From NCBI RefSeq assembly GCF_007859315.1, contig NZ_VOHA01000006.1, positions 310,001-374,000 on the forward strand: a stretch of DNA of 64,000 nucleotides, read 5' to 3'. Below are positions 51,585-60,334 of the stretch, piece after piece (position 1 is the first letter of the stretch; the number at the start of each line of letters is the position of its first letter). The notes below the pieces were generated by a model, which was not told the DNA's origin, searched no databases, and saw only the letters and a list, made by a program, of their open reading frames with translations. This DNA comes from Reyranella sp. CPCC 100927 (GTDB lineage Bacteria > Pseudomonadota > Alphaproteobacteria > Reyranellales > Reyranellaceae). Made by a program: the position numbers and the translations under genes.

Positions 51585-52799
51585 ATGCGCCTTTCCCGCC
51601 GCACTGCGCTTGCCATGCCTGCCATTCTCATTGCCGGCCCGGCGCGCTCCGCCGACGCGCGCATCGATCTGGTGCATCTCTTCTCGGGCGCCGATCATCC
51701 GGCCCAGAAGGTGATCGCGGCGTTCAACGACCGCAAGCTCGGTGTCACCGTCGTGTCGCGCCAGGAGGGCACGACCTACGAGGCGATCACCACCAAGGCG
51801 ATGGCCGGCATCGCCGCCGGCCGGCCGCCGGCGATCATGACCACGGGCTGGAAGCTCGCTGATTTTGCCAAGAAGACGCTGGGCGCGCAGGACTTCAACG
51901 CCATCTACGGTGCCGACCGGACGGCGGCGTTGATGGCCAACTTCCGGCCCGGGCTGAAGGAGATCTGCACCGTCGGCGGCAGCCTGATCGGACTGCCGTG
52001 GGCGATGTCGACGCCGGTGCTCTACGTCAACATGACCCTGTGGAAGCAGGCGGGCCTCGATCCGGCGCAGGTGCCGGCCACCGTCGAGGCGCTCTATCCG
52101 CTGGCCAAGCAGCTGCAGGAGCGCACCGGCAAACAGGGCCTGATCTTCGAGGTCAACGAGTGGCTGCCGCAGGCATTCATCCAGAATGCCGGCGGCGACG
52201 TGATCACGCGCGAGGGCCAGCCGGCGATGGACAGCGCTGCGGCGGTGCACGCCATCGAGCGTTTCGTGGAGCCGCGGCGCATGGGTATGTGGAACGTGCT
52301 GTCCATCGGCGAGATGGTGACGGCGTTCCAATCCGGCGCCATCGGCGTCATGGCGTCGTCCTCGGCGCGCCAGTCGGTGATCCGCGCGCAGGCGCAGTTC
52401 GAGTTGGCGCTGTTCCAGTTGCCGGGCTTGGAAGGCCGGCCGCGGCGCATGAACTCGGGCGGTAATTTCCTCGCCGTCTACGCTACCAACCGCGAGCAGC
52501 GCGAGGCGGCGCTGACGTTCTTCCAGCACATCGCTTCGGCCGAGGGTTTCCGGCCTTGGCTCGCGACCGGTTACATGAACACCACCGTTCATGACCTGCC
52601 GGCACCGGGCAACGAGGCGGCACATGCCCAGCTCGCCGGCGGCCTGACGTCGGAGACGATCTGGCCGGGCGCGCGCGGGCTCGAGGCACTGCAGGCGCAT
52701 ATCGAGTGGATCAGCCGTATCGTGAACGGGGCGGTCAGCGTGCCCGAGGGACTGCGCGGCTCGCGCCAGGCTGTCGAGCGCCTGATCTCCAACGCATGA
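51585..52799 (+). CDS. Sugar-type ABC transporter substrate-binding protein (family 1)
   Basis: 404 residues from ATG 51585 with GGAGG four bases upstream. Signal peptide RLSRRTALAMPAILIAGPARSAD. The mature part has the family 1 fold (UgpB/MalE type; glycerol-3-phosphate or sugars). Two permease genes follow, so it is the periplasmic part of an importer. Confidence 0.9.
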   Translation: MRLSRRTALAMPAILIAGPARSADARIDLVHLFSGADHPAQKVIAAFNDRKLGVTVVSRQEGTTYEAITTKAMAGIAAGRPPAIMTTGWKLADFAKKTLGAQDFNAIYGADRTAALMANFRPGLKEICTVGGSLIGLPWAMSTPVLYVNMTLWKQAGLDPAQVPATVEALYPLAKQLQERTGKQGLIFEVNEWLPQAFIQNAGGDVITREGQPAMDSAAAVHAIERFVEPRRMGMWNVLSIGEMVTAFQSGAIGVMASSSARQSVIRAQAQFELALFQLPGLEGRPRRMNSGGNFLAVYATNREQREAALTFFQHIASAEGFRPWLATGYMNTTVHDLPAPGNEAAHAQLAGGLTSETIWPGARGLEALQAHIEWISRIVNGAVSVPEGLRGSRQAVERLISNA

Positions 52800-52814
52800 T
52801 GGGCATGGAGCGGC

Positions 52815-52899
52815 CTTCATGGTGAGCTTGTCGAACCATGAAGGCATCGCACGAGCGTCGGTGCAGACCGCTTCATGGTTCGACAGGCTCACCATGAAG
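52815..52899. repeat. 29-bp inverted repeat whose right arm holds the permease start codon
   Basis: Arms 52815-52843 and 52871-52899 are inverted copies with one mismatch; the left arm starts CTTCATGGTGAGCTTGTCGA. The ATG of the permease gene (52894-52896) and the next two codons lie inside the right arm. This TTCATGGT...ACCATGAA type is a widespread intergenic repeat. Confidence 0.9.
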
Positions 52900-53784
52900 C
52901 GATTTTCGAGCCGACGTTCCCCGCTCATCTGGTGGCTGATGGCGGCACCGGCGGTGCTGCTGTGCCTCGGCTTCGTGTGGCTGCCGATGGCGGCGACGTT
53001 CGGCCTGTCGGTGGTCGATGTGAATGTGCTGCGCGGCATGGCGGTGTGGCGCGGCCTGGCGCACTACGGGGATACCCTGGCCAACCCCGATTTTCATCTC
53101 GCGCTCAAGAATACCGCGATCTACCTCGCCGTCCTGCTGCCGCTGCAGATCCTCGTGCCGCTGCTGCTGGCCTATGCGCTGATGCACCTCGCCGGCCGCG
53201 TCGTGTCGCTCTATCGCGGTGCGCTGTTCCTGCCGGCGGTGTTGTCGTTTCCGATCGCCGCCGTCGTCTGGCTGTGGCTGTTCAACCCGGTTGTGGGCGT
53301 GCTGAACGCGGTGCTGACCGCGCTCGGCGGCATGCCGCAGCGCTGGCTGAACGATCCCGATATGGCGATCTACGCGGTGTGCGCCGTATCGTTCTGGAAA
53401 TGCTTCGGGTTGAACCTGCCGATCTTCGCCGCGGCACTGGCCAACGTGCCGCCCGAGCTGCGGCAGGCGGCGGCGCTCGATGGCGCTGGTCCGTGGCGGC
53501 GCGCCTGGCATGTCGAGCTGCCGATGATCTCGCCGACCCTGTTCTTTGCCGGCGTCACCACCTTGCTGCTGGTGCTGGACGAGATCGTGGGCGCCGTCGA
53601 CGTGCTGACCGAGGGTGGGCCGTTCAAGACCAGCACCAACCTGCTGTACTTTCTCTACGAGCGCGCGTTTCGCCATTTCCAGTTCGGCGAAGCGGCGGCG
53701 GTTGCGACCCTGATCATGGGACTGGTGGCCGCCGCAACCTGGCTGCAGTTCCGGATGTTCGAACGCCGTGTCCACTACGCTTGA
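52894..53784 (+). CDS. Sugar-type ABC transporter permease, UgpA/MalF-like
   Basis: 296 residues from ATG 52894, chosen because MKRFSSRRSPLIWWLM gives a normal permease start; the frame extends to 52819 only through the repeat element. Six membrane helices; the EAA loop reads ELRQAAALDGAGPWRRAWHVELPMI. Overlaps the next gene. Confidence 0.9.
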   Translation: MKRFSSRRSPLIWWLMAAPAVLLCLGFVWLPMAATFGLSVVDVNVLRGMAVWRGLAHYGDTLANPDFHLALKNTAIYLAVLLPLQILVPLLLAYALMHLAGRVVSLYRGALFLPAVLSFPIAAVVWLWLFNPVVGVLNAVLTALGGMPQRWLNDPDMAIYAVCAVSFWKCFGLNLPIFAAALANVPPELRQAAALDGAGPWRRAWHVELPMISPTLFFAGVTTLLLVLDEIVGAVDVLTEGGPFKTSTNLLYFLYERAFRHFQFGEAAAVATLIMGLVAAATWLQFRMFERRVHYA

Positions 53785-54655
53785 CGCCCTGCCTCAGGCA
53801 GCGCCGCTGCCGCGCGTACGCCTGAAACTGCGCTGGCGCCTGCGCCTGCCGCTGCTGCACGTCGCGCTGGCGGTGCTGTCGCTGCTGACGGTGATGCCGC
53901 TGCTGTGGATGGTGCGCACTGCCTTCACGCCGCACGCCGAGGTGTTCCGCTCGACCCTGGCGCTGGTGCCGGCCAATCCCACCGTGGCCAACTTCCCGGC
54001 CGCCTTCGGGCTGTTTCCGGTGGGTGACTGGTTCCTGAACTCGCTGGGGGTGGCGACGGCCTGTGCGCTGGGCAAGCTGATCGTTGCAGCGCCAGCGGCG
54101 TTCGCCTTCGCGCGCGGCCGCTTTGCCGGCCGCGACGCGGGTTTCGCGCTGGTCGTGGGCACGATGACGGTGCCCTATGTCATCACTTTGATCCCGACCT
54201 ACATGGCCGTGGTCCAGGCCGGCCTCTACGATACGCACCTTGCCGTCATCATCCCCACGGTAGCGCATTGCGGCTTTGCCTGCTTCTTCCTGCGCCAAGC
54301 GTTCCGGCAACTGCCGGGTGAGATCTTCGAGGCCGCCGCCATCGACGGCGCCGGCCCCTGGCGACAGTTCCTGCTGGTGGCGCTGCCCAACGTGCGCGCC
54401 GCCCTGGCGGCGCTGTTCGTGCTGGGCTTCCTGTCGGCGTGGAACCTCTATCTGTGGCCGCTGCTGGTGCTGGAGAGCCCGGAGCACAAGACGCTGGCGA
54501 TCGGCCTGAAGCTGTTCGCCACCACCGGCGAGCAGGGCGGTCAGTGGGGACCGCTGATGGCCACCGCCATGCTGGGCGTGGCGCCGGTGCTGATCCTGTT
54601 CCTGCTGGCGCAGAAGCAGATCGTGTCGGCGTTCGTCACCTCAGGGATACGGTGA
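53768..54655 (+). CDS. Sugar-type ABC transporter permease, UgpE/MalG-like
   Basis: 295 residues from GTG 53768, inside the end of the previous gene. Six helices, EAA loop EIFEAAAIDGAGPWRQFLLVALPNV. No ATPase gene follows within the window, so the importer must borrow an ATPase. Confidence 0.9.
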   Translation: MSTTLDALPQAAPLPRVRLKLRWRLRLPLLHVALAVLSLLTVMPLLWMVRTAFTPHAEVFRSTLALVPANPTVANFPAAFGLFPVGDWFLNSLGVATACALGKLIVAAPAAFAFARGRFAGRDAGFALVVGTMTVPYVITLIPTYMAVVQAGLYDTHLAVIIPTVAHCGFACFFLRQAFRQLPGEIFEAAAIDGAGPWRQFLLVALPNVRAALAALFVLGFLSAWNLYLWPLLVLESPEHKTLAIGLKLFATTGEQGGQWGPLMATAMLGVAPVLILFLLAQKQIVSAFVTSGIR

Positions 54656-54768
54656 TCATGGTGGGTCAATGAGTCCACCCGCACCGCCGGTTTAACGGTT
54701 CGCATCTTGAGCCGGGCAGGGCATGATCCCGTCAGGGTCGGTTTCTCGTCAGCGAAAGGATCGGACAC

Positions 54769-55593
54769 ATGCCCACGGTGACCACCAAGGACGGCGTCGA
54801 GATTTTCTACAAGGATTGGGGCACGGGTCAGCCCATCGTGTTCAGTCACGGCTGGCCGCTGTCGGCGGACGACTGGGATGCCCAGATGCTCTTTTTCCTC
54901 GGCAAGGGGTTCCGCGTGATCGCCCATGATCGTCGCGGCCATGGGCGCTCGACACAGGTCGGCAGCGGTCACGATATGGATCACTACGCCGACGACCTCG
55001 CGGCGCTGACCGCACACCTGGATCTGAAGAACGCAGTGCATGTCGGTCATTCCACCGGCGGCGGCGAGGTGGTCCACTACCTGGCGCGCCATGGCGAGAG
55101 CCGCGCATCGAAAGCGGCGATCATCGCCGCCGTGCCGCCGTTGATGGTCAAGACGGATGCCAACCCGGGCGGATTGCCCAAGGAGGTGTTCGACGGCTTC
55201 CAGGCGCAGGTCGCCACCAACCGGGCGCAATTCTACTACGACGTTCCGGCCGGACCGTTCTACGGCTACAACCGGCCGGGTGCCAAAGCCGCGCCCGGCG
55301 TGATCTGGAACTGGTGGCGCCAGGGCATGATGGGCGGCGCCAAGGCGCACTACGACGGCATTGTCGCCTTCTCCCAGACCGACTTCACCGAGGACCTGAA
55401 GAAGATCACCGTACCGGTCCTGGTCATGCATGGCGATGACGATCAGATCGTGCCTTACGCCGATTCGGCGCCGTTGTCGGCGAAGCTGCTGAAGAACGGC
55501 ATCCTGAAGACGTACAAGGGCTTTCCGCACGGCATGCCCACGACCGAAGCGGAGACCATCAACAACGATCTGCTGGCCTTCATCAAAGGCTAG
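54769..55593 (+). CDS. Non-heme chloroperoxidase-like alpha/beta hydrolase
   Basis: 274 residues. [32 protein letters not shown] (nucleophile Ser), HGDDDQIVP and FPHGMP show the full catalytic set and the cofactor-free haloperoxidase subfamily. These are esterases that can also form peracids. Faces the alginate-export-type porin gene across a large palindrome. Confidence 0.93.
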   Translation: MPTVTTKDGVEIFYKDWGTGQPIVFSHGWPLSADDWDAQMLFFLGKGFRVIAHDRRGHGRSTQVGSGHDMDHYADDLAALTAHLDLKNAVHVGHSTGGGEVVHYLARHGESRASKAAIIAAVPPLMVKTDANPGGLPKEVFDGFQAQVATNRAQFYYDVPAGPFYGYNRPGAKAAPGVIWNWWRQGMMGGAKAHYDGIVAFSQTDFTEDLKKITVPVLVMHGDDDQIVPYADSAPLSAKLLKNGILKTYKGFPHGMPTTEAETINNDLLAFIKG

Positions 55594-55642
55594 GGAAACG
55601 GCGGTGCCGGGACTCCGGTCCCGGCACCCATTGCGTGGGACT

Positions 55643-55778
55643 TTGTCATCCTGAGCGAAGCGAAGGATCTGTTGTGCAGTCGGTTCGCACGGAACGATCG
55701 ATGACGCACGTGCGTCAGTTTCCATATTCCGTGCGTGTCGACGGCTCAACAGATCCTTCGCTTCGCTCAGGATGACAA
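55643..55778. repeat. Three nested palindromes with 32-bp outer arms
   Basis: Outer arms 55643-55674 and 55747-55778 are perfect inverted copies. Within are CGCACGGAA/TTCCGTGCG (55686-55694 and 55727-55735) and the perfect palindrome TGACGCACGTGCGTCA (55702-55717). It lies between two converging genes and may stop both transcripts. Confidence 0.9.
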
Positions 55779-55795
55779 GACGCGATGACCAACCG

Positions 55796-57172
55796 TCAGA
55801 ACTTATAGGCGGCTGAGACGAACACGAAGTCGGTGCGCCGGCCGCCGATGCGTTGAAGAGCGCTGCCCGGTTGAAAGTGCACGTACTGGCTGGCGAGTGT
55901 GATGTTGGGGGTCGCCTGCCATTCCAGTCCGACGATGGCCTGGTGGCCGATGAAGCGGCCGCGCTGGCCGGCGGTGCCGGCGATCGGCACCAGCGGTGGG
56001 CCGTAGATGGCGTCCGCTGTCGTCTGCCGCCACAGCGGGTTCCAGGCGAGTTCGGCCGATAATGCGGGGGTGAGTTCAAGCTGTAGCGAGGGCTGGACGT
56101 CGATGATGTTGGCCGGTGAGACCAGGTTGGCGTCCGAGAAATAGGGTAGGCGCGGATAGAGCGCGTTGAACGTGCCCAGGCGGCCGTCGTTGCCGTTGCG
56201 GTCGCCGCTCGCGATGTCGGCCTTGAGCCCGAGACGCGGTTTCAGCGGCAGTGTCTCGAATGTCACGCCGACATTGCTGGCGATGGTCCAGGCGCGGATA
56301 TCGCCGCCGCCGAAACGGCCGAACTGGAAAGCACCTTCCACATCCCAGTCGAAGGTGCCGGCCTTGCCGAACAGGCGCATGCCCAGCGTGTGGCGCTGCT
56401 CGCGCGCGGCACCGGCGGCGAAGCGGCCGCGGTCGCGCTTATAGCCGAGATAGTAGAGATCGGCCTTCAGCGGCCCGATGATCGGCCCGGTGCCGTAGAC
56501 ACCCCACAGCTGCTCGGCCTTGTTGGCCTTGTCGTCGAGCCCCTTCGGGGAGATCGCGACCGGCCGCGCGTAGAGGGCATCGACGCGATAGTTGCCGCTG
56601 GCGAGAAACACCCGGCCACCATCGAAGGCGCGGCGGATGTTCGGGCTGTCGCGCACCGAGACCAGGCGCGAAGAGCCGAAGCTCATCTCCTGCCGGCCGC
56701 CGCGCAAGGTCAGGCGACTGACACCCAGCGGCAGCGCAATGTCGAGGAAACCCTGCATGAGGTCGAACCGGTCGATATCGGTCAGCGCCGGCCCGCCCTT
56801 GCGGCCTGACTGCATCAGGCTGCCGACCTGCAGGAACAGGCGGGCGGTGTCCTGTATCCGAAGGTCGGCGTGCAGCAGGGCGCGATGCAGGAAGACACGA
56901 TCGCGCGGCTTCTCCAGACCGAAGCCGGGATTGCGAAAGGCTTCGAACCGCTCGCGCAGTTCACCGCCCAGTGTGAGCGTCGTGCCGTTGCCCAGCGGGA
57001 TGCATTTGATGCCGTCGAGGAATTCGGTCCGCCGAGACGGATCGCACAGCGCGCGCCAATCCTCGTCGAAGCGGTGCATCTTGAACGCCGGGCGATTATC
57101 CTCCTGCGCCGATGCCGCGATCGGCTGCAGGAAGAGAGCGGCCACTGCGACCGCAAGGGCGTAACGGACCAT
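55796..57172 (-). CDS. Alginate-export-type outer-membrane beta-barrel protein
   Basis: 458 residues from ATG 57172 (MVRYALAVAVAALF...AASAQ signal). Alternating strands and a terminal Phe (AAYKF) are typical of outer-membrane barrels; LTLGGELRERFEAFRNPGFG and LRGGRQEMSFGSSRLVSVRDSPNIRRAFDG match the alginate export (AlgE-like) family. No alginate genes are here, so it is probably a porin for other solutes. It is last in a six-gene operon, four bases after DUF1275. Confidence 0.88.
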   Translation of the reverse strand: MVRYALAVAVAALFLQPIAASAQEDNRPAFKMHRFDEDWRALCDPSRRTEFLDGIKCIPLGNGTTLTLGGELRERFEAFRNPGFGLEKPRDRVFLHRALLHADLRIQDTARLFLQVGSLMQSGRKGGPALTDIDRFDLMQGFLDIALPLGVSRLTLRGGRQEMSFGSSRLVSVRDSPNIRRAFDGGRVFLASGNYRVDALYARPVAISPKGLDDKANKAEQLWGVYGTGPIIGPLKADLYYLGYKRDRGRFAAGAAREQRHTLGMRLFGKAGTFDWDVEGAFQFGRFGGGDIRAWTIASNVGVTFETLPLKPRLGLKADIASGDRNGNDGRLGTFNALYPRLPYFSDANLVSPANIIDVQPSLQLELTPALSAELAWNPLWRQTTADAIYGPPLVPIAGTAGQRGRFIGHQAIVGLEWQATPNITLASQYVHFQPGSALQRIGGRRTDFVFVSAAYKF

Positions 57173-57176
57173 GCGG

Positions 57177-57890
57177 TCACGACCCTCCGGCCGGCGCCGG
57201 CGTCGTGACGACCAGGACGGCGAGCGCGGCGATCGGCACCAGCAGGCACCAGAACGACGCGGCGGCGTAGCCCAGCGCGCCCAGCAGGGCGCCACCGGCG
57301 AAAATGGCGAGCGCCGGGGCCATGCGGACCAGGCGTGCGCGTACGGCGTCACGGTCGACCGTATCTGAGCGCAACAGGTCGACGATATCGATGACCACCT
57401 GCGTGGTGTTGCCGGTCATGATCGTCGTGGGTGCGTGATTGGCGAGAATGAGCCGTCCCTTGGCATTCTGAATTGCCATTGCCGCGACCCCGAGCAGACC
57501 CGCGATCACGGCCATCGGCGCATCGGCCGAGACGATCGGACGTGCCGCAAGCCCCAGCGCCATGAACAAGGCGAGAAACACCAATTCGGCGACAATCAGT
57601 GGGCGCAGGGCGCTGCGCCCGTCGCGCTCCAGGGCCAACACCGTTAGCCGGGTCGCGGCGACGGCGATCACGAACATGGGCAGTGCCAGCAGCTTGCCGA
57701 TCACGCCCGCGGTCGATTGCGCGGCGAGTTCGGCGCCGATCAGCACAAAGTTGCCGGTGACATGGGCGGTGAACAGTCCCGCCAGGGCCACGAAGCCCAC
57801 CACGTCGACGTAGCCCGCCACGAATGCCAGCAGGCCGTTCATCAGCAGGGCGCGGCTGATGGGGACGGTTGGAACCGCGGGCGCGCTCAT
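57177..57890 (-). CDS. DUF1275 (YoaK-like) membrane protein
   Basis: 237 residues with about six membrane segments. MNGLLAFVAGYVDVVGFVALAGLFTAHVTGNFV and the later MTGNTTQVVIDIVDL are the DUF1275 signature. Function unknown in the family. Its ATG overlaps the doxX stop (ATGA). Confidence 0.9.
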   Translation of the reverse strand: MSAPAVPTVPISRALLMNGLLAFVAGYVDVVGFVALAGLFTAHVTGNFVLIGAELAAQSTAGVIGKLLALPMFVIAVAATRLTVLALERDGRSALRPLIVAELVFLALFMALGLAARPIVSADAPMAVIAGLLGVAAMAIQNAKGRLILANHAPTTIMTGNTTQVVIDIVDLLRSDTVDRDAVRARLVRMAPALAIFAGGALLGALGYAAASFWCLLVPIAALAVLVVTTPAPAGGS

Positions 57891-58315
57891 CGTGTTGGCT
57901 CCTCCGATCGGGCGACGAGGATCGACACCAGCAGGAAGCCGCCGACCAGCCCCACATGCTCGAAGAACGTCGCCATGTCGCGGGCCTGCTCGATACCGGT
58001 CTTGGTCCAGAAGGCGTGGGCGAGCAGGGTGGCCACGACCGTGAAGCCGGCCAGCAGGCCGGCGCCGATCCAGACCGCGCGGCCGCCGACGATCACCAAC
58101 GCGGCGCCGCCGAGTTGCGTTGCGATGACAAGGACGGCCAGCACTGCGGCCGGCTCAATGCCGGCCAGGGCGCGCACTTCAGCGATCGCGCCGGAAAAGT
58201 CGAGCGTCTTCGTGACGCCGCTCACTACGAAAGCCGATACCAGCGCGATGCGCGCCAGCAGCGCCATGCCCGGGCGGGAGAGCCAGTCGGAAAGCGTCTG
58301 GGTTAGGGTGGTCAT
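57887..58315 (-). CDS. DoxX family membrane protein
   Basis: 142 residues from ATG 58315, four helices. ARIALVSAFVVSGVTKTLDFSGA and the AFWTK segment are DoxX-like. DoxX relatives associate with quinone or thiosulfate oxidation or with redox detoxification. It starts two bases after the amidohydrolase stop. Confidence 0.88.
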   Translation of the reverse strand: MTTLTQTLSDWLSRPGMALLARIALVSAFVVSGVTKTLDFSGAIAEVRALAGIEPAAVLAVLVIATQLGGAALVIVGGRAVWIGAGLLAGFTVVATLLAHAFWTKTGIEQARDMATFFEHVGLVGGFLLVSILVARSEEPTR

Positions 58316-58317
58316 GG

Positions 58318-60267
58318 CTAGACCGCCCAGCACGCGCAGCCGAGCACACCCCAGAACGATCGCGCGTCGCGGGTGGGAACGGCGGTGCTCCAGCCGGTGG
58401 CATGGGCATGGCCGTGCACCCCGCACGGTGAGCCACAGCCGCACGACGCGGCGGCGACACGCTGCACGGCGTTCTGGTTGGTCGCCTGCTTGTGATAGCC
58501 GCCGAAGGTGCGCACCGGCGACCACTCGGGCATGGCGGGTGGTGGCGGCGGCGCCTGGCCCGCGAAGTCGCCGGCGCCGTAGACCGGCTTGCCGTCGACA
58601 ATGGTCAACACCGACTGCAGGTGCTGGATCGTGTCGGCCGGCACCGTGAAATAGTCGCGGTCGAGCACCGCAAGGTCGGCGAGCTGGCCGACCTCGATAC
58701 GTCCCTTCTTGCCCTCTTCGTTGGAGAACCAGGTCGTGTTCTCCGTCCACAGGCGCAGTGCCGTCTCGCGGTCCAGGCAGTTGCGCTCGGGATAGAGACG
58801 CAGTCCGCCCAGGGTCTTGCCGGTGACGAGCCAGGCCAGCGACACCCAAGGGTCATAGGAGGCGACGCGGGTGGCGTCAGTGCCGGCCGAGATCTTCACG
58901 CCGGCGTCCATGATACGCTTGATCGGCGGTGTACTCTCGGCCGCGTTGTGACCGTAGCGCTCGACGAAGTACTCGCCCTGATAGGCCATGCGGTGCTGTA
59001 CGGCGATGCCGCCACCGAGCTTGGCGACCCGATCGATGTTCTTGGCGCTGATGGTCTCGGCATGATCAAAGAACCAGTTCAGGCCCCGCAGCGGAACGTC
59101 GGCGTTCACCTTCTCGAAGACATCGAGCGCCCGGCCGATGGTCTCGTCGTAGGTGGCGTGCAGGCGCCACGGCCAGCGGTTCTGGGCCAGGATGCGCACG
59201 ACGGCCTCGAGCTCGCCCTCCATCTCGGGCGGCATGTCGGGCCGCGCCACCCGGAAATCCTCGAAGTCGGCGGCCGAGAACACCAGCATCTCGCCGGCGC
59301 CGTTGAGCCGGAAGTAGTCGTCGCCCTGGTGGTACTTGGCCTGGCTGGTCCAGCGCAGGAAGTCGTCCTTTTCCGCCTGCGCTTTCTGGGTGAAGAGGTT
59401 GTAGGCGATGCGCAGGGTGAGCTGGCCATCGGCGTGCAGGCGCTCGACGACGGCGTAGTCGTCGGGGTAATTCTGGAAGCCGCCGCCGGCATCGATCACC
59501 GACGTGACGCCCAGCCGATTGAGGTCGCGCATGAAATGGCGCGTCGAGTTCAGCTGGTAGTCGAATGGCAGCTTGGGCCCCTTGGCCAGGGTGGCATAGA
59601 GGATGCCGGCGTTGGGCTGTGCCAGCAGCAGGCCGGTCGGGTTGCCGGCAGCATCACGCTGGATCTCGCCGCCCGGCGGGTTCGGCGTGTCCTTGGTGTA
59701 GCCCACAGCCCGCAGCGCCGCGGCGTTCAACAGCGCGCGGTCGTAGAGATGCAGGATGAACACCGGTGTGTCGGGCGCGGCGGCGTTGATCTCGTCGAGC
59801 GTGGGGAGGCGCTTTTCGGCGAACTGGTGTTCGGTGAAGCCGCCCACCACGCGCACCCATTGCGGCGGCGGCGTGTTGGCGACCTGGCGCTTCAGCATGG
59901 CCATGGCGTCGGCGAGGCTGGGCACGCCGTCCCAGCGCAGCTCCATGTTGAAGTTCAGCCCACCGCGGATGACGTGGATGTGGTTGTCCTGCAGTCCGGG
60001 GATGGCACGCCGGCCGCCGAGATCGATGACGCGCGTGTTCGCGCCACGGGTCGGCAAGACCCCGGCGATGGTGCCGACGGCGGAGAAGCGGCCGGCGGTG
60101 ATGGCGACGGCTTCCGCGGCGGGGTTGGCGCGGTCCAGCGTCGTGAATTTGCCGTTGGTGAGGATCAGATCGGGAGTGGCTTGAGCCATGGCAGGAGTCC
60201 TGACGAGGCTGGCGGCGCTGAACGCCGCTGCACCGGCGACCGTTTGCCTGCGGGTAATACGCGTCAT
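58318..60267 (-). CDS. YtcJ-type amidohydrolase with twin-arginine signal and Cys/His-rich tail
   Basis: 649 residues. TRITRRQTVAGAAAFSAASL is a twin-arginine export signal, so the enzyme acts in the periplasm. Metal site: HIH in LQDNHIHVIRGG, His in RLHATYDE, His in FFDHAE and Asp in SAGTDATRV (amidohydrolase family 3). The tail after residue 607 (SCGCGSPCGVHGHAHA, then GVLGCACWAV) is rich in Cys and His and could bind a metal. It is the fourth-to-last gene of the operon. Confidence 0.9.
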   Translation of the reverse strand: MTRITRRQTVAGAAAFSAASLVRTPAMAQATPDLILTNGKFTTLDRANPAAEAVAITAGRFSAVGTIAGVLPTRGANTRVIDLGGRRAIPGLQDNHIHVIRGGLNFNMELRWDGVPSLADAMAMLKRQVANTPPPQWVRVVGGFTEHQFAEKRLPTLDEINAAAPDTPVFILHLYDRALLNAAALRAVGYTKDTPNPPGGEIQRDAAGNPTGLLLAQPNAGILYATLAKGPKLPFDYQLNSTRHFMRDLNRLGVTSVIDAGGGFQNYPDDYAVVERLHADGQLTLRIAYNLFTQKAQAEKDDFLRWTSQAKYHQGDDYFRLNGAGEMLVFSAADFEDFRVARPDMPPEMEGELEAVVRILAQNRWPWRLHATYDETIGRALDVFEKVNADVPLRGLNWFFDHAETISAKNIDRVAKLGGGIAVQHRMAYQGEYFVERYGHNAAESTPPIKRIMDAGVKISAGTDATRVASYDPWVSLAWLVTGKTLGGLRLYPERNCLDRETALRLWTENTTWFSNEEGKKGRIEVGQLADLAVLDRDYFTVPADTIQHLQSVLTIVDGKPVYGAGDFAGQAPPPPPAMPEWSPVRTFGGYHKQATNQNAVQRVAAASCGCGSPCGVHGHAHATGWSTAVPTRDARSFWGVLGCACWAV

Positions 60268-60334
60268 GTTCTGCCCCAGAGTTCCGCAGTAAGCTCAGCC
60301 GGCGGCAGGGCGCCGCCGGCTGCCCGGCTTCGCC

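Noticed and set aside
52819-52893. Longer start of the permease gene
   Set aside because: The extra codons are wholly within the inverted repeat element.
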